Counted from the stretch's first letter, positions 36,407 to 45,782 are shown. The stretch: DNA of 64,000 nt from Rhodanobacter sp. (GCA_004298045.1 SCRM01000016.1:248001-312000), one strand, 5' to 3'. Numbers and translations are program-made. The notes: generated by a model from the sequence alone, not told the origin.

Positions 36407-37684
36407 TTACAGTGAGCGCCGCGGCGATACCAGCAACTCGCCAAACAAGAGCCCGCCGACCAGCGACACCAGCAAAGTCAAAAGCAGCATCGCCGTGTCC
36501 ATTCCCAGGACAGTGTCGCGCTCAAGCAGAAACGACACGCTGCGAAAACCGACGCTGCCAGGCACCAGCAACAAAATGCCGGGCTCGCGCACCACGGCCC
36601 CCGGCCGCTGCGCAAGACGCGCATACAGGTTGGCCAGCGCGCTGACCATGAGACCACCGAGAAACACGCCAAACGGTGCACTCGGCAACGGCCCCGAAAG
36701 CTCTCCTCCCCAGCGCGTCACGAGATAACCCGCAATGACGGCCACCGTCACCGCTGGCCAATCCCGCCAGGCAGCGCGAAACAGCATGGCAAAGGCGACC
36801 GCTGCCACCAGCAGCGAGGGCCAGTCGGTCCACGCCGGCAAGGGTTTCAGTGCGAAATCACGCGCGTGAATGCCCAATGCCGCACAGACGCTGCTCGCCG
36901 CCAACGCACCAAACACCAGTTTCAGCATGGTCGATGTCGCACCACCCAACCGGGCCATGCCGGAAACCAGATGCCCGCTGGAGACCTCGCGCACCGCCGT
37001 GGTGAGCGAGAACCCGGGCACCAGGATGATGAGCGCCGCAAGCACCACCGATTTGATCGCCAACGGCACCACGAAGGCGCTGACGACGATGGCAACGCTG
37101 GTGGCGACGATGGCACTGATGACGTCGCTCGCCGCCGCCAGCCGCGGCCGGGTGGCCGCGGCGAGCGTGATCACGCCGATCAACAGGCCGATGGCGCCTG
37201 CCACCACCAAATCCGCCCACGAGCTGTGCAAAAACAGCGCTGCGATGCTGGCCGCCGACAATCCGTAGCTTGCGACCGTACTGACCTTGGCCCTGAAGGT
37301 ATCGGGCGCACCCAGCGCGCGCAGCAGGCGAAAACCTTCGCGCAAGCCGAGCTTGCCGTCGATCACGCGGTCGGCTATCTCGTCGGCGGCGCACAACCGC
37401 GCCAGATTGATGTCGCCTTGCGACAGGCGCATCACCTGCGTGGTTTGCGCGAGGCCTTCACCGCCTTTGCCAAGGTCGGAGAACGAAATGATGAGCGCGG
37501 TGGGACTCGACCATACGTCAGCCTGCACGCCGAGGCGCCGGGCCGCCAGCGTCATGGCCATTTCCAGCCGCGGCGCGGTGGTGCCGTATTGCTGCAAACG
37601 CCGCGCGAGTTCCAGCAAAAAGGCGATGCGCGTACCCAATGCCGCCGTGGCGGCAGCCGGCGCATCGGCGGCCAACGTGCTCAT
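36407..37684 (-). CDS. Threonine/serine exporter family protein (ThrE-like, YjjP-YjjB fusion)
   Basis: Membrane protein of 425 residues. The N-terminal part (about 1-250) is a ThrE-type domain with a cytosolic lead (LELARRLQQYGTTAPRLEMAMTLAARRLG) and helices; the C-terminal part (about 270-425) is a second membrane domain with GILLLVPGSVGFRSVSFLLE, as in YjjB. About ten membrane helices. Export of threonine or serine is inferred from the family; E. coli YjjPB exports succinate. The ATG overlaps the nfeD stop (ATGA), so it is the last gene of a qmcA-nfeD-thrE run. Confidence 0.85.
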   Translation of the reverse strand: MSTLAADAPAAATAALGTRIAFLLELARRLQQYGTTAPRLEMAMTLAARRLGVQADVWSSPTALIISFSDLGKGGEGLAQTTQVMRLSQGDINLARLCAADEIADRVIDGKLGLREGFRLLRALGAPDTFRAKVSTVASYGLSAASIAALFLHSSWADLVVAGAIGLLIGVITLAAATRPRLAAASDVISAIVATSVAIVVSAFVVPLAIKSVVLAALIILVPGFSLTTAVREVSSGHLVSGMARLGGATSTMLKLVFGALAASSVCAALGIHARDFALKPLPAWTDWPSLLVAAVAFAMLFRAAWRDWPAVTVAVIAGYLVTRWGGELSGPLPSAPFGVFLGGLMVSALANLYARLAQRPGAVVREPGILLLVPGSVGFRSVSFLLERDTVLGMDTAMLLLTLLVSLVGGLLFGELLVSPRRSL

Positions 37685-38130
37685 CTGGCGGCGCGAACCT
37701 TGAGCGTGGTGCCTTCCACCGCAACCACCTCGACCGTGGCACCCACCGGAAGATCGGGCCCGCTTACCAGCCACTGGCCGTCACCCACGCGCACCTTTCC
37801 GCGACCATGGGCAATCGCTTCGATCAACTCGTAGCGCTGACCAATCATTTGCTCGCCGCGCCGATTGAGCCGCTCGTCACCGGGAACCCGCCGCTCGATG
37901 CGCGGCCGCAGCCAATGGGCGTAGGCATAGCAACTGGCGACCGCCAGCAGGGCAAACACGATCGCCTGGGCCAGGATGCCCAGGCTTGGCACCAACCACA
38001 GCAACACGCCCATCACGGCGGCCGCGATGCCGATCCACAACAGAAAATACCCAGGCAGCACGATCTCGCCCACGATCAGCAGCAGGGCAAGGATCCACCA
38101 CAGGTAATGCGTTGCGATTTGTCCAAGCAT
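37681..38130 (-). CDS. NfeD-like membrane protein
   Basis: Protein of 149 residues with four hydrophobic segments in the first half (LWWILALLLIVGEIVLPGYFLLWIG and two later pairs) and a C-terminal OB-fold domain (GQRYELIEAIAHGRGKVRVGDGQWLVSG). NfeD proteins pair with SPFH-domain proteins in bacterial membrane microdomains, and the SPFH gene is directly upstream. The function is likely scaffolding or quality control of membrane proteins. Confidence 0.88.
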   Translation of the reverse strand: MLGQIATHYLWWILALLLIVGEIVLPGYFLLWIGIAAAVMGVLLWLVPSLGILAQAIVFALLAVASCYAYAHWLRPRIERRVPGDERLNRRGEQMIGQRYELIEAIAHGRGKVRVGDGQWLVSGPDLPVGATVEVVAVEGTTLKVRAAR

Positions 38131-38148
38131 GGACTCACTCCATTAAAT

Positions 38149-38179
38149 CGGCTCACGGCGCCAAGGGCACGGTGAGCCG
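38149..38179 (-). other. Inter-cistronic hairpin between qmcA and nfeD
   Basis: CGGCTCAC (38149-38156) pairs with GTGAGCCG (38172-38179) across a 15-base loop in the 70-base gap between the qmcA-like and nfeD-like genes. No T run is present, so it may adjust relative mRNA levels. Confidence 0.45.
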
Positions 38180-38200
38180 GAATACCGGATCGGATGACGC

Positions 38201-39157
38201 TTACGGCAGCGGCGGCACCGGGCGGGCAGCCATCGTCTTTGGCGCAGCCTGCTGGCCCAGCGCTTCTTTCGCCAGCTCGGCGATGCCGGCCATGGCGCCG
38301 ATGACGCCAGTGGCCTCGATCGGCAACAACAGCATTTTCTGATTGGGTGAAGCCGCCATCGCCTTCAGTGCGTCAATGTAATTGTTGGCGACAAAGTAAT
38401 TGATCGCGTTGACGTCGCCGCCGGCAATCGCCTGCGACACCATGCTGGTGGCCTTGGCCTCGGCCAGCGCGGTGCGCTCACGCGCTTCGGCCGCGCGGAA
38501 TGCGGCCTCTTTCTCGCCTTCGGCGGCGAGAATCACCGATTGCTTCTCCCCCTCGGCCTTGAGGATGGCCGCCTGGCGGAAGCCTTCGGCGTCGAGGATG
38601 TTCGCGCGCTTCTCGCGCTCGGCCTTCATCTGCCGTGCCATCGCGTCGACCAGGTCGCGCGGCGGCGCGATGTCCTTGATCTCGATGCGGTTGACCTTGA
38701 CCCCCCACGGATGCGTGGCTTCGTCCACCACGCGCAGCAGCTTGGCGTTGATCGCGTCGCGCTGGCTGAGCGATTCGTCCAGGTCCATCGAGCCAAGCAC
38801 GGTACGGATGTTGGTCATGACCAGGGCCAGCACGGCCTGTTCGAGATTGGCCACCTCGTAGGCCGCCTTTGCCGCATCCAGCACCTGATAAAACACCACG
38901 CCGTCCACGCGTACCACGGCGTTGTCCTTGGTGATGACATCCTGCGAAGGCACGTCGAGCACCAGCTCCATCATGTTCATCTTGCGGCCGACGCCCTGAT
39001 ACACCGGTATCAGCAAATGCAGGCCGGGCGAAAGCGTGCTGGTGTACTTGCCGAAGGTTTCCACCGTCCATTCGTAGCCCTGCGGCACGATCCGCACCAT
39101 TTTCAGGATCACCACGACGACGAGCACCACGATGATGAGTGCGAGTAGCTGTCCCAT
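38201..39157 (-). CDS. SPFH/Band-7 domain membrane protein (QmcA-like)
   Basis: Protein of 318 residues with one N-terminal membrane anchor ([21 protein letters not shown]) and a Band-7/SPFH domain (about 22-200) containing [30 protein letters not shown] long coiled coil follows ([34 protein letters not shown]). These proteins oligomerise into membrane cages or rafts and regulate membrane proteases such as FtsH. GGAG lies eight bases before ATG 39157. It is first in a run with NfeD and the exporter. Confidence 0.92.
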   Translation of the reverse strand: MGQLLALIIVVLVVVVILKMVRIVPQGYEWTVETFGKYTSTLSPGLHLLIPVYQGVGRKMNMMELVLDVPSQDVITKDNAVVRVDGVVFYQVLDAAKAAYEVANLEQAVLALVMTNIRTVLGSMDLDESLSQRDAINAKLLRVVDEATHPWGVKVNRIEIKDIAPPRDLVDAMARQMKAEREKRANILDAEGFRQAAILKAEGEKQSVILAAEGEKEAAFRAAEARERTALAEAKATSMVSQAIAGGDVNAINYFVANNYIDALKAMAASPNQKMLLLPIEATGVIGAMAGIAELAKEALGQQAAPKTMAARPVPPLP

Positions 39158-39315
39158 GTTTCCGCTCCATTCCCCAATGAATGACCGCAGTATAGGCGAG
39201 CACCTTACCCGCGCGGAGTGCCCGCGCGCGTTGGCCCGCGCGACCGGCGCTCCCTCATCCGGTCGCAAAGCAGCGGCAATCACGGGGCGCGCGGACGCCC
39301 GTCATCCATCCGTCG

Positions 39316-40674
39316 TTACGCCACGCCGAGGCCTTCGATGCCGCCGATGGCGGTGCCGTCGAAGCCGGCCAGTTCGGCAAACACGCGCCCGCGCTCGGCG
39401 TAGTTCTTGAACTCGTCGAAGCTTGGCGCGCCGGGCGAAAGCAGCACGACACCGCCGGCGGGCGTGACCGTGCGCGCCATCGCCACCGCGTCGGCAAAGT
39501 CCTCCGCCTCGCCGAGCGGTACGGTAGCTTTCGCCGTGCGCAGCGCCTGCGCAATGCGCGGCCCATTCGCGCCCTGCGCAACGATGCGCAGGTGCGCATG
39601 ATCCTTGAATGCGGCGACGAAATCGCTCCAATCGAGCCCGCGGTCGAAACCGCCGACAATCACGGTCACCTCGCGTCCGGCCAGGCTGTCGATCGCCGCG
39701 TGGGTGGCCTTGGGCGTGGTGCTGATCGAATCGTTGACCCAATCCAGCCCGTCACGCGTACCGAGCCCCTGCAGGCGGTGCGGCAGCGGGTGGAAACTGG
39801 CCAGTGCCGGTGCCGCCGCACGGGCGTCGAAACCGAGCAGTTCCAGCGCCGTCAGCGCGGCGCACGCATTGAGCGCGTTGTGCACGCCGGGCGCCGGCAG
39901 GTCGGCGAGCTTGAACACCCGCTCCGCGCCGCAGCGGATCGCGTCGCCTGCGACGTGCCACCCTTCGGCCACGCCAAACAACTTGCGCTGCACGTGGTCC
40001 GCGGTGTGCGCCAGGAGATTCTGCTGCAAACCGTTGACCAGCAGCGTGCGCGACACGTCGGCCAGTTTCAGCTTGTCGGCCACGTAACGCTCGGCGCTGC
40101 CGTGCCAGTCAAGATGCTCCTCATACAGGCTGGTGACGACCCCCAGCTCGACCGGGCCGGCGTCACCTGTCTGGAAACTCGACAGCTCGATCACCCACAG
40201 GTCGGCAGTCTGGTCGTCCAGTTCCAGCAGCGGCATGCCGATGTTGCCGGCCAGCGCGGTACGCACGCCAAGGCTGCGCGCAAGGTGCGCCAGCATCGAG
40301 GTCGTGGTGCTCTTGCCCTTGGTACCGGTGACGGCCACCACGCGCGCATCCGGGTGATCGCCAAACCACAGCGCGGTGCCGGAGGTGAACACCGTGCCCT
40401 GCGCCTGCGCGGTAACGATGGCCGGCTTGTAGATCGACACTCCGGGCGACTTCACCACCACGTCGTAGGCGGAAAGCGCGACGGCTTCGGGTTCGTGCGC
40501 GTAGACCTTGAGCGTCGCGTCAAACGCCTGTGCCGCAGCGGCTTCGCTTTCGCGGCAGTACACCGCCAGCGCAAATCCGGGCAATTGCACGCGAATCGCG
40601 TGGATTGCCGCGCGCGCTTCGCGGCCAAATCCCCACACCGCAACGCGCCGGCCGGCAAGCTCGGCAATGCGCAT
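39316..40674 (-). CDS. murD2: UDP-N-acetylmuramoyl-L-alanine--L-glutamate ligase (MurD2)
   Basis: Mur-ligase of 452 residues: Rossmann-like N-terminal domain (MRIAELAGRRVAVWGFGREARA), central ATPase domain with VAVTGTKGKSTTTSMLAHLARS, ELSSFQTGD and YEEHLDWHGS, and the C-terminal domain with DSISTTPKATHAAIDSL and LLSPGAPSFDEFKNYAERG. It resembles MurD, but the adjacent murL marks it as MurD2, which attaches L-glutamate rather than D-glutamate to UDP-MurNAc-L-Ala. This pathway is known from Xanthomonas oryzae. Its ATG shares a base with the murL stop (TGATG). Confidence 0.88.
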   Translation of the reverse strand: MRIAELAGRRVAVWGFGREARAAIHAIRVQLPGFALAVYCRESEAAAAQAFDATLKVYAHEPEAVALSAYDVVVKSPGVSIYKPAIVTAQAQGTVFTSGTALWFGDHPDARVVAVTGTKGKSTTTSMLAHLARSLGVRTALAGNIGMPLLELDDQTADLWVIELSSFQTGDAGPVELGVVTSLYEEHLDWHGSAERYVADKLKLADVSRTLLVNGLQQNLLAHTADHVQRKLFGVAEGWHVAGDAIRCGAERVFKLADLPAPGVHNALNACAALTALELLGFDARAAAPALASFHPLPHRLQGLGTRDGLDWVNDSISTTPKATHAAIDSLAGREVTVIVGGFDRGLDWSDFVAAFKDHAHLRIVAQGANGPRIAQALRTAKATVPLGEAEDFADAVAMARTVTPAGGVVLLSPGAPSFDEFKNYAERGRVFAELAGFDGTAIGGIEGLGVA

Positions 40675-42029
40675 CAACCAATGGCCTTCAGCGCACCCTG
40701 AAACCGTGCGGGCACATGATGCTCGGCGGCTGGCTCAAGCCACGGTTCGAGCGCGAGCTGAGCCACGCCGAGCTGCGGCAGGATGGTTTCGCGGAAGCGC
40801 GCGACCAGCGCATCCTCGCTCCACTCCGGCCGTTGGCTCAGCGCATACATCGCAGCGCGTGCCTCGGCGCCCTCGCCCACGCATTCGAACGGCTTGTGCT
40901 CGTGGTACTCCAGCAATGCATCGAACCCGTCGGCCAAGGTCTCATCGTCCAGCAGGTTGCGGCCAAAGATCGACAACAAGCGCGGCTTGGGCAGGAACGG
41001 CGCCAGGGCCAGAAACACGAAGTGGCATTTTGGGCATTGCCCGCACCAGCGGTCGGCAGGTTTGGGGCCGATCAACTTGAAGTTGCGGTTGCAGCTGGAG
41101 AACACGTCGAAGTACGGCGTGAGGCGCGCAAACGCACGGGTGATCGCCAGCTCCGAGAACGGTCGCAGCAGCGAGAAATAATCGAGGTCGGCCGCCACAT
41201 GCGCGTGCAGCCAGGCGCCAAAGCGCTGCTCATAGGCACTGCCCTTGCTCCACTGGTGGTTGACCTGCTGGCCATCGTATTCAAGCGTGGCCGCCGAGGC
41301 CGAACGCTCGTTGGCGAACGCGATCGAGTCGTAGCCGTAAAGAATGGCGGCCACGGCAAGGATCGCCGAGTTCACCGCGGTCACCGGAATGTGGCCATTC
41401 CACGCGCCAAGACGGTTCAGCTCGAACAGCTCCGGCGCCAGCTCGCGCCCGATGTTGAGCGTGGGCAAGCCGGTCGCCGCGGCACACGTGGCAATGAGGT
41501 CGGAGTGGCCGACCCATGCCGCGGTGGCTTCGCCGCCGATGGCCTTGATCGCTTCCACCGCCACCAGCGAGTCCTTGCCCCCGCCAATCGGAACGAGAGT
41601 GCGCGCAGGGAGGTCGAGCGCGGGGGCTCGCGCCCCCTCACTCCGGGTGGACGAGGAAGCCGCGCGCGGGAACTGGATGCGGCCGCGCAGATCGAGATGG
41701 TTGCGGTACGCAAACTCGGCCAAGCCGTGCAGGTACAGCGCATCGAGCAAATCCGCCGTGTCGGCATCGAGTGCGCCATCAAGCAGCTCGATCTTCGGCG
41801 GCACGCCAGCCTTGTAGTAGCTGACGCCGGCAACCAGGTGCAGCAGCTTCAGCGCCGCATCGAACGCGGCTCGACGCTCCGGCGACAACGATGGCGCATC
41901 CGGAAAGCGGATGCGCTCGATGAGCGGCGCACCATCGTCAAACGCATATGCCAGCTCGGCCACGCCATCGGCGTAACGCGCATGGAGGAAGCGGAACGTC
42001 TGGGTCAGTCGCGGTTGGGTAGTGGTCAC
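40674..42029 (-). CDS. murL: UDP-N-acetylmuramoyl-L-alanyl-L-glutamate epimerase
   Basis: Protein of 451 residues. It has a PP-loop-like ATP site LVPIGGGKDSLVAVEAIKAIGG near residues 147-168. A Cys-rich region CNRNFK...CGQCPKCHFVFLALAPF (about 310-340) is also typical. MurL uses ATP to epimerise the L-Glu residue of UDP-MurNAc-L-Ala-L-Glu to D-Glu, replacing the free-D-glutamate route through glutamate racemase (MurI). The start is GTG, overlapping the stop of the DUF559 gene. Its partner MurD2 follows at once. Confidence 0.88.
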   Translation of the reverse strand: MTTTQPRLTQTFRFLHARYADGVAELAYAFDDGAPLIERIRFPDAPSLSPERRAAFDAALKLLHLVAGVSYYKAGVPPKIELLDGALDADTADLLDALYLHGLAEFAYRNHLDLRGRIQFPRAASSSTRSEGARAPALDLPARTLVPIGGGKDSLVAVEAIKAIGGEATAAWVGHSDLIATCAAATGLPTLNIGRELAPELFELNRLGAWNGHIPVTAVNSAILAVAAILYGYDSIAFANERSASAATLEYDGQQVNHQWSKGSAYEQRFGAWLHAHVAADLDYFSLLRPFSELAITRAFARLTPYFDVFSSCNRNFKLIGPKPADRWCGQCPKCHFVFLALAPFLPKPRLLSIFGRNLLDDETLADGFDALLEYHEHKPFECVGEGAEARAAMYALSQRPEWSEDALVARFRETILPQLGVAQLALEPWLEPAAEHHVPARFQGALKAIG

Positions 42030-42427
42030 AGGTCGATCTCCGCGGAATGTTCCCTCTCCCCTCCGGGGAGAGGGCTGGGGTGAGGGGCCGGGCTGGCCAC
42101 AGCCCCCAGCACCACCTCAAGCACGCCTTCAATAGTCGTCAATACGTCATTGTCCCAGAAACGCAGCACGCGGTAGCCAAAGGATTGCAGCTTGTGCGTG
42201 CGCGCGTCGTCGTAAACCTGTTGTACTTCATGCTGACTGCCGTCCAGCTCCACGACCGAGCCGGCATCCGGGCAGGCAAAGTCGACGATGTAGCAACCGA
42301 GCTGGTGTTGCCGGCGAAATTTCCAGCCTTGCAACTGGCGATTGCGCAACTGGCGCCAGAGCTTTTGTTCGGCGTCGGTCGAACCGGATCGCAAGCCCCA
42401 CGCCCGGTCGACATGCATGCGCTTCAT
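42026..42427 (-). CDS. DUF559 endonuclease-fold protein
   Basis: Protein of 133 residues with the DUF559 pattern: RSGSTDAEQKLWRQLRNRQL, KFRRQHQLGCYIVDFACPDAG, VVELDGSQHE and YRVLRFWDNDVL, the last three matching the Vsr/restriction-endonuclease-like metal site (D...E-x-D). Role unknown; such genes often stand alone or next to repeats. About the last 25 residues (APHPSPLPGGEREHSAEI) are read through a dispersed palindromic repeat, so the C-terminus is probably a recent extension. AAGG lies eight bases before ATG 42427. It overlaps the murL start. Confidence 0.8.
   Translation of the reverse strand: MKRMHVDRAWGLRSGSTDAEQKLWRQLRNRQLQGWKFRRQHQLGCYIVDFACPDAGSVVELDGSQHEVQQVYDDARTHKLQSFGYRVLRFWDNDVLTTIEGVLEVVLGAVASPAPHPSPLPGGEREHSAEIDL
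42051..42089. repeat. REP-like palindromic repeat
   Basis: CCCTCTCCCC (42052-42061) and GGGGAGAGGG (42065-42074) form a ten-base perfect stem with a TCC loop, followed by CTGGGGTGAGGGG. This sequence class (translated as PHPSPLPGGER or LTPALSPEGRG) recurs in many proteobacterial genomes. It lies in the 3' end of the DUF559 gene, next to murL. Confidence 0.7.
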
Positions 42428-42499
42428 GGACACGCCCTTCTTGCACCTTCGCGAGCACGCCGCACGGGCATCGCCCCTGCGGGCGAGCAAGCGAAAACG

Positions 42500-45130
42500 T
42501 CAATCCTCCAGCACCACCTCTTCCGTCTCCCCGCGCAGGTTGTAGGGCGAGGACATGACCTTGCCGTAGGCGCCGGCCTGGGCGATCAGCACCACGTCGC
42601 CCTCCTGCGGCTCGGGCAGGCGGCGGTCGCTGCCGAGGATGTCGCCCGATTCGCAGATCGGGCCGACGACCTGGAACAGGCCGGTGCCGGGCTGGTCCAG
42701 CCGGGTGAGGTTGACGATTTCGTGCCAGGCGTCGTACAGCGCGGGGCGGATCAGGCTGTTCATGCCGGTGTCCACGCCGAGGTAGCGCCAGGCGCCCTTG
42801 CCCTTGGTCTGGGTGACGTGGGTGATCAGCACGCCGGCATCGGCCACCAGGAACCGCCCCGGCTCCATCCACAACTGGTAATGCGGGTAGGCCGCCTTGG
42901 CCTGGCGCAGCACGGCGTCCAGCTCGGCCATGTCGAGCGGGGTCTCGCCGGGGTGCGAGGGCACGCCGAGCCCGCCGCCGATGTCGAGAAACGCGATGCT
43001 GCCGATGCGGTCGGCGATGCTCGCGAGCTGGCTGTGCACCTCGCCCCAGTGGCGTGCGCCGAGGATGCCGGAGCCCAAGTGCGCGTGCAGGCCGCGCACG
43101 GTGACACCATGCGCATCGGCCAGGCGCAGGAACTCATCGAGCTGATCCAGCGGCAGGCCGAACTTTGAGCCCGCGCCACCGGTGCGCACCTTTTCGTGAT
43201 GGCCGAGGCCACGGCCGAGATCCAGCCGCAGGGAAATCTCGCGACCGCGGAACAGCTCGCCCCAGTGCTCCATCGGGTGCAGCGCGTCGAGCGTCACCGT
43301 GGCGCGCGTCGCCAGGCCGCGCTCGAAATCCCCGCGCGAGGCAAAGTTCGGCGTGAACAGCAGCGGCACCGATTCGGGCACCACTTTCGCCACCGCATCC
43401 AGCTCGCCGGGCGATACGCACTCGAAGGCGAAGCCCTCCTCCACCAGCGCGCGCAGGATGGCCGGGTGGGTGTTGGCCTTGACCGCGTAATGCCAGCGGT
43501 CGACCGCGGACATGGCCTTCAGCGCACGCGCCTGATGACGCACCGTGGGCAGGTGGTAGACGTAGCGCGGCGTGCCTTGCGCGGCAAGCTTGAGCAGCCG
43601 TGCGCGCTCGGCGACGTGGCGCCACCACACGGTGGCACTGACCGGTTCGCCGGCACCGTAGAGTGCCTGCCAGCTCGGGCCGAACAGCGCGTTGTCGTCG
43701 GCGCGCAGGGCCCCTGCGGAAATCAGGAGCTCATGCAGGTGCGGCACCAGCGTGTCGACCACGTCCTCGTCGACGACGAAGGTGAGGTTCAAGTTGTTCG
43801 ACGACTGCGAGATGAGGTGCACGCGCAACTGGTCGAACTCGGCCAGCACGGTGGACAGCGTGTGCAGCATCGAACGCATGCCGCGCCCGACCAGGGTCAC
43901 CGCCGCGCACGGCGCGATCACCTTCACCCGGCAGACCTTGGCCAGGTCCGAGGCGAGCGCCGCGACCGCGTCCGAATCGAGCAGGTTCTCGGTCGGGTCG
44001 AGCGATACCGTGATGTTGGTTTCGGCCGAACTAATGAGGTCCACCGACAGCCCGTGCTTCTTGAACTGGGCGAACACGTCGGCAAGAAAACCGACCTGCT
44101 GCCACATGCCGACCGATTCCATCGACACCAGGGTGATGCCCTTGCGCGCGCTGATCGCCTTGACGCTGCGCGCATGCTCGCGCACCTGCGGGCCGATCAC
44201 CGTGCCCTCGAGCTCGGGGTGGTTGGTGTCCTTGATGAGCAGCGGCACGCGCGGTTCGCGCAGCGGCGACAGGCAGCGCGGATGCAGCACCTTGGCGCCG
44301 GTGGAGGCGATCTCCTGCGCCTCCTCGTAGTCGAGTTTCTGCAGCAGGCGTGCGGTGGGCACCTGACGCGGATTGGCGGTGAACATGCCGGCCACGTCGG
44401 TCCAGGTTTCCACCCGCAGGGCACGCAGCATCGCGCCGAAATACGCCGCCGAGGTATCCGAACCACCACGGCCCAGCAGCACCGTGCGGCCCTCCGCATC
44501 ACGCGCGATGAAACCCTGGGTGATGAACAACTCGCCCTGCCCGGCCAGCCGTGCAGCCAATACTGGATCGGGCTTCGCGTCCACCATCGCCGACAGCACG
44601 CGCGTGCGCTCGTTCTGGTTGGGCAGCGCAAAGGCGGCGAGGCATTCACGCGCGTCCACCCACCGCGTCGGCAGCCCGGCATGGGTGAGGAACGCCGCGC
44701 CGAGTGCGCTGGACATCAGCTCGCCGTGCGCCTGCACCGCCGCCGACCATGCCAGCTCGCCCGACTGCGCCGGGCCTGCGGCTGCAAGCTTTGCCAGGTC
44801 GGCCAGCCGCGCACCGAGGGTTTCCGGCATGTCCAGTTGCATGTCGGCCAAGAGTGTCTGGTGGCGTTGCGCGATCGCGCCGGCCGCCGCCTTGCGTTTG
44901 CCCTCGTCGCCCTCGGCACTGAGCTGTTTCAGCGCATCGGTAATGCCGGACAGCGCGGAAACCACCACCAGCACGCGCGCCCCTTCGGCACGGCGGCTGG
45001 CAGCCAGTTTCAGGATGTTCTGCCAACGCGGCAGGGTGGCGACACTGGTGCCGCCGAACTTCATCACGATCCAGGGGGCGTCCGCGGCAAGCGGCGCGGG
45101 GGCGTTCAAGGTCACGGTCGATCGGGCCAT
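42500..45130 (-). CDS. lysAC: Bifunctional aspartate kinase / diaminopimelate decarboxylase
   Basis: Fusion protein of 876 residues. Residues about 20-470 are aspartokinase (WIVMKFGGTSVATLPRW; TEN-type ACT domains near 320-460), the first step of the Asp family. Residues about 490-870 are diaminopimelate decarboxylase, the last step to lysine, with the PLP lysine K551 in YAVKANTHP, the HAHLGSGI and GPICESGDILG motifs, and the substrate-binding C-terminus GAYGKVMSSPYN. This fusion is known in Xanthomonadales. No lysine riboswitch was recognised upstream. The ATG at 45130 lacks a good ribosome binding site, and the TTG at 45172 is an alternative. It lies 72 bases upstream of the DUF559-murL-murD2 run. 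Confidence 0.95.
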   Translation of the reverse strand: MARSTVTLNAPAPLAADAPWIVMKFGGTSVATLPRWQNILKLAASRRAEGARVLVVVSALSGITDALKQLSAEGDEGKRKAAAGAIAQRHQTLLADMQLDMPETLGARLADLAKLAAAGPAQSGELAWSAAVQAHGELMSSALGAAFLTHAGLPTRWVDARECLAAFALPNQNERTRVLSAMVDAKPDPVLAARLAGQGELFITQGFIARDAEGRTVLLGRGGSDTSAAYFGAMLRALRVETWTDVAGMFTANPRQVPTARLLQKLDYEEAQEIASTGAKVLHPRCLSPLREPRVPLLIKDTNHPELEGTVIGPQVREHARSVKAISARKGITLVSMESVGMWQQVGFLADVFAQFKKHGLSVDLISSAETNITVSLDPTENLLDSDAVAALASDLAKVCRVKVIAPCAAVTLVGRGMRSMLHTLSTVLAEFDQLRVHLISQSSNNLNLTFVVDEDVVDTLVPHLHELLISAGALRADDNALFGPSWQALYGAGEPVSATVWWRHVAERARLLKLAAQGTPRYVYHLPTVRHQARALKAMSAVDRWHYAVKANTHPAILRALVEEGFAFECVSPGELDAVAKVVPESVPLLFTPNFASRGDFERGLATRATVTLDALHPMEHWGELFRGREISLRLDLGRGLGHHEKVRTGGAGSKFGLPLDQLDEFLRLADAHGVTVRGLHAHLGSGILGARHWGEVHSQLASIADRIGSIAFLDIGGGLGVPSHPGETPLDMAELDAVLRQAKAAYPHYQLWMEPGRFLVADAGVLITHVTQTKGKGAWRYLGVDTGMNSLIRPALYDAWHEIVNLTRLDQPGTGLFQVVGPICESGDILGSDRRLPEPQEGDVVLIAQAGAYGKVMSSPYNLRGETEEVVLED

Positions 45131-45782
45131 GGTTGCGGGGAAAAGATTCCCGCGAGTGTTGCGCTGCGGCAAAACAATTGCAAGATGGGCAACGCGCTTG
45201 ATTTATGGACGTTTAGGCGTCTGTTGCAGACGAACGCGGGCCACCGACGCACAGCCTTGCCGGCATGGCATGCATCATCCGGCGGCCCATTCCGGGTCGC
45301 GTGGGCCGCCCTATGCCATCGTGCGCGTCGGCCGGGGCACCCAGCCTGCGCCCCTGCGCACTTCCACGCACAAGACACCACTTTGTCTGCAACGATCAAC
45401 GTCCTGCCCGACGGACACACGCCTGCCCGGCAACGCATCGCCAGTCACCAGCGGGAGGCCGACGGCGTGCGGCGCAGCGAAAGGGGCAAGCACTCGTCCC
45501 CCCCCCCACCCGAGCACCGACGTGACCACCCTGCGCAAGCTGTCGACCAACCTTGCTGGTCACCACCCTGACGACCCCGCGCTCACTGCCAGCCCGGAAT
45601 CGGGCTGCGTCGGCGTGGCCAAGCCACTTGCTCCCCGGTAGCCGCCGAGCTCGCGTCATGGGCACTTCAAGGGCAGCCCACCTGCGGGCAATCGTTCCTT
45701 TTGCGCGCCATTCAGCGCCGCGCATCCCCACCTTGGGCGCGGCGATGCCACAATGCGCGCGATCAATTCGAGGAGATTCCGC
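45131..45782 (+). other. 652-base intergenic region between lysAC and the molybdenum-hydroxylase operon
   Basis: Short open frames exist on both strands but none has convincing codon use and a ribosome binding site. It contains a small hairpin CGTCTG / CAGACG near 45217-45231 and a nine-C run (45498-45506). It must hold the promoters for both divergent units, but I find no confident -35/-10 pair. It may contain gene remnants. Confidence 0.45.

Noticed and set aside
45498-45506. Nine-C run in the large intergenic region
   Set aside because: Could be phase-variable if within a gene, but no gene is supported there.
45265-45525. Short frames in the lysAC-operon gap as genes
   Set aside because: No ribosome binding site and atypical composition (Arg/Pro/Ala/Cys-rich shadow translations).
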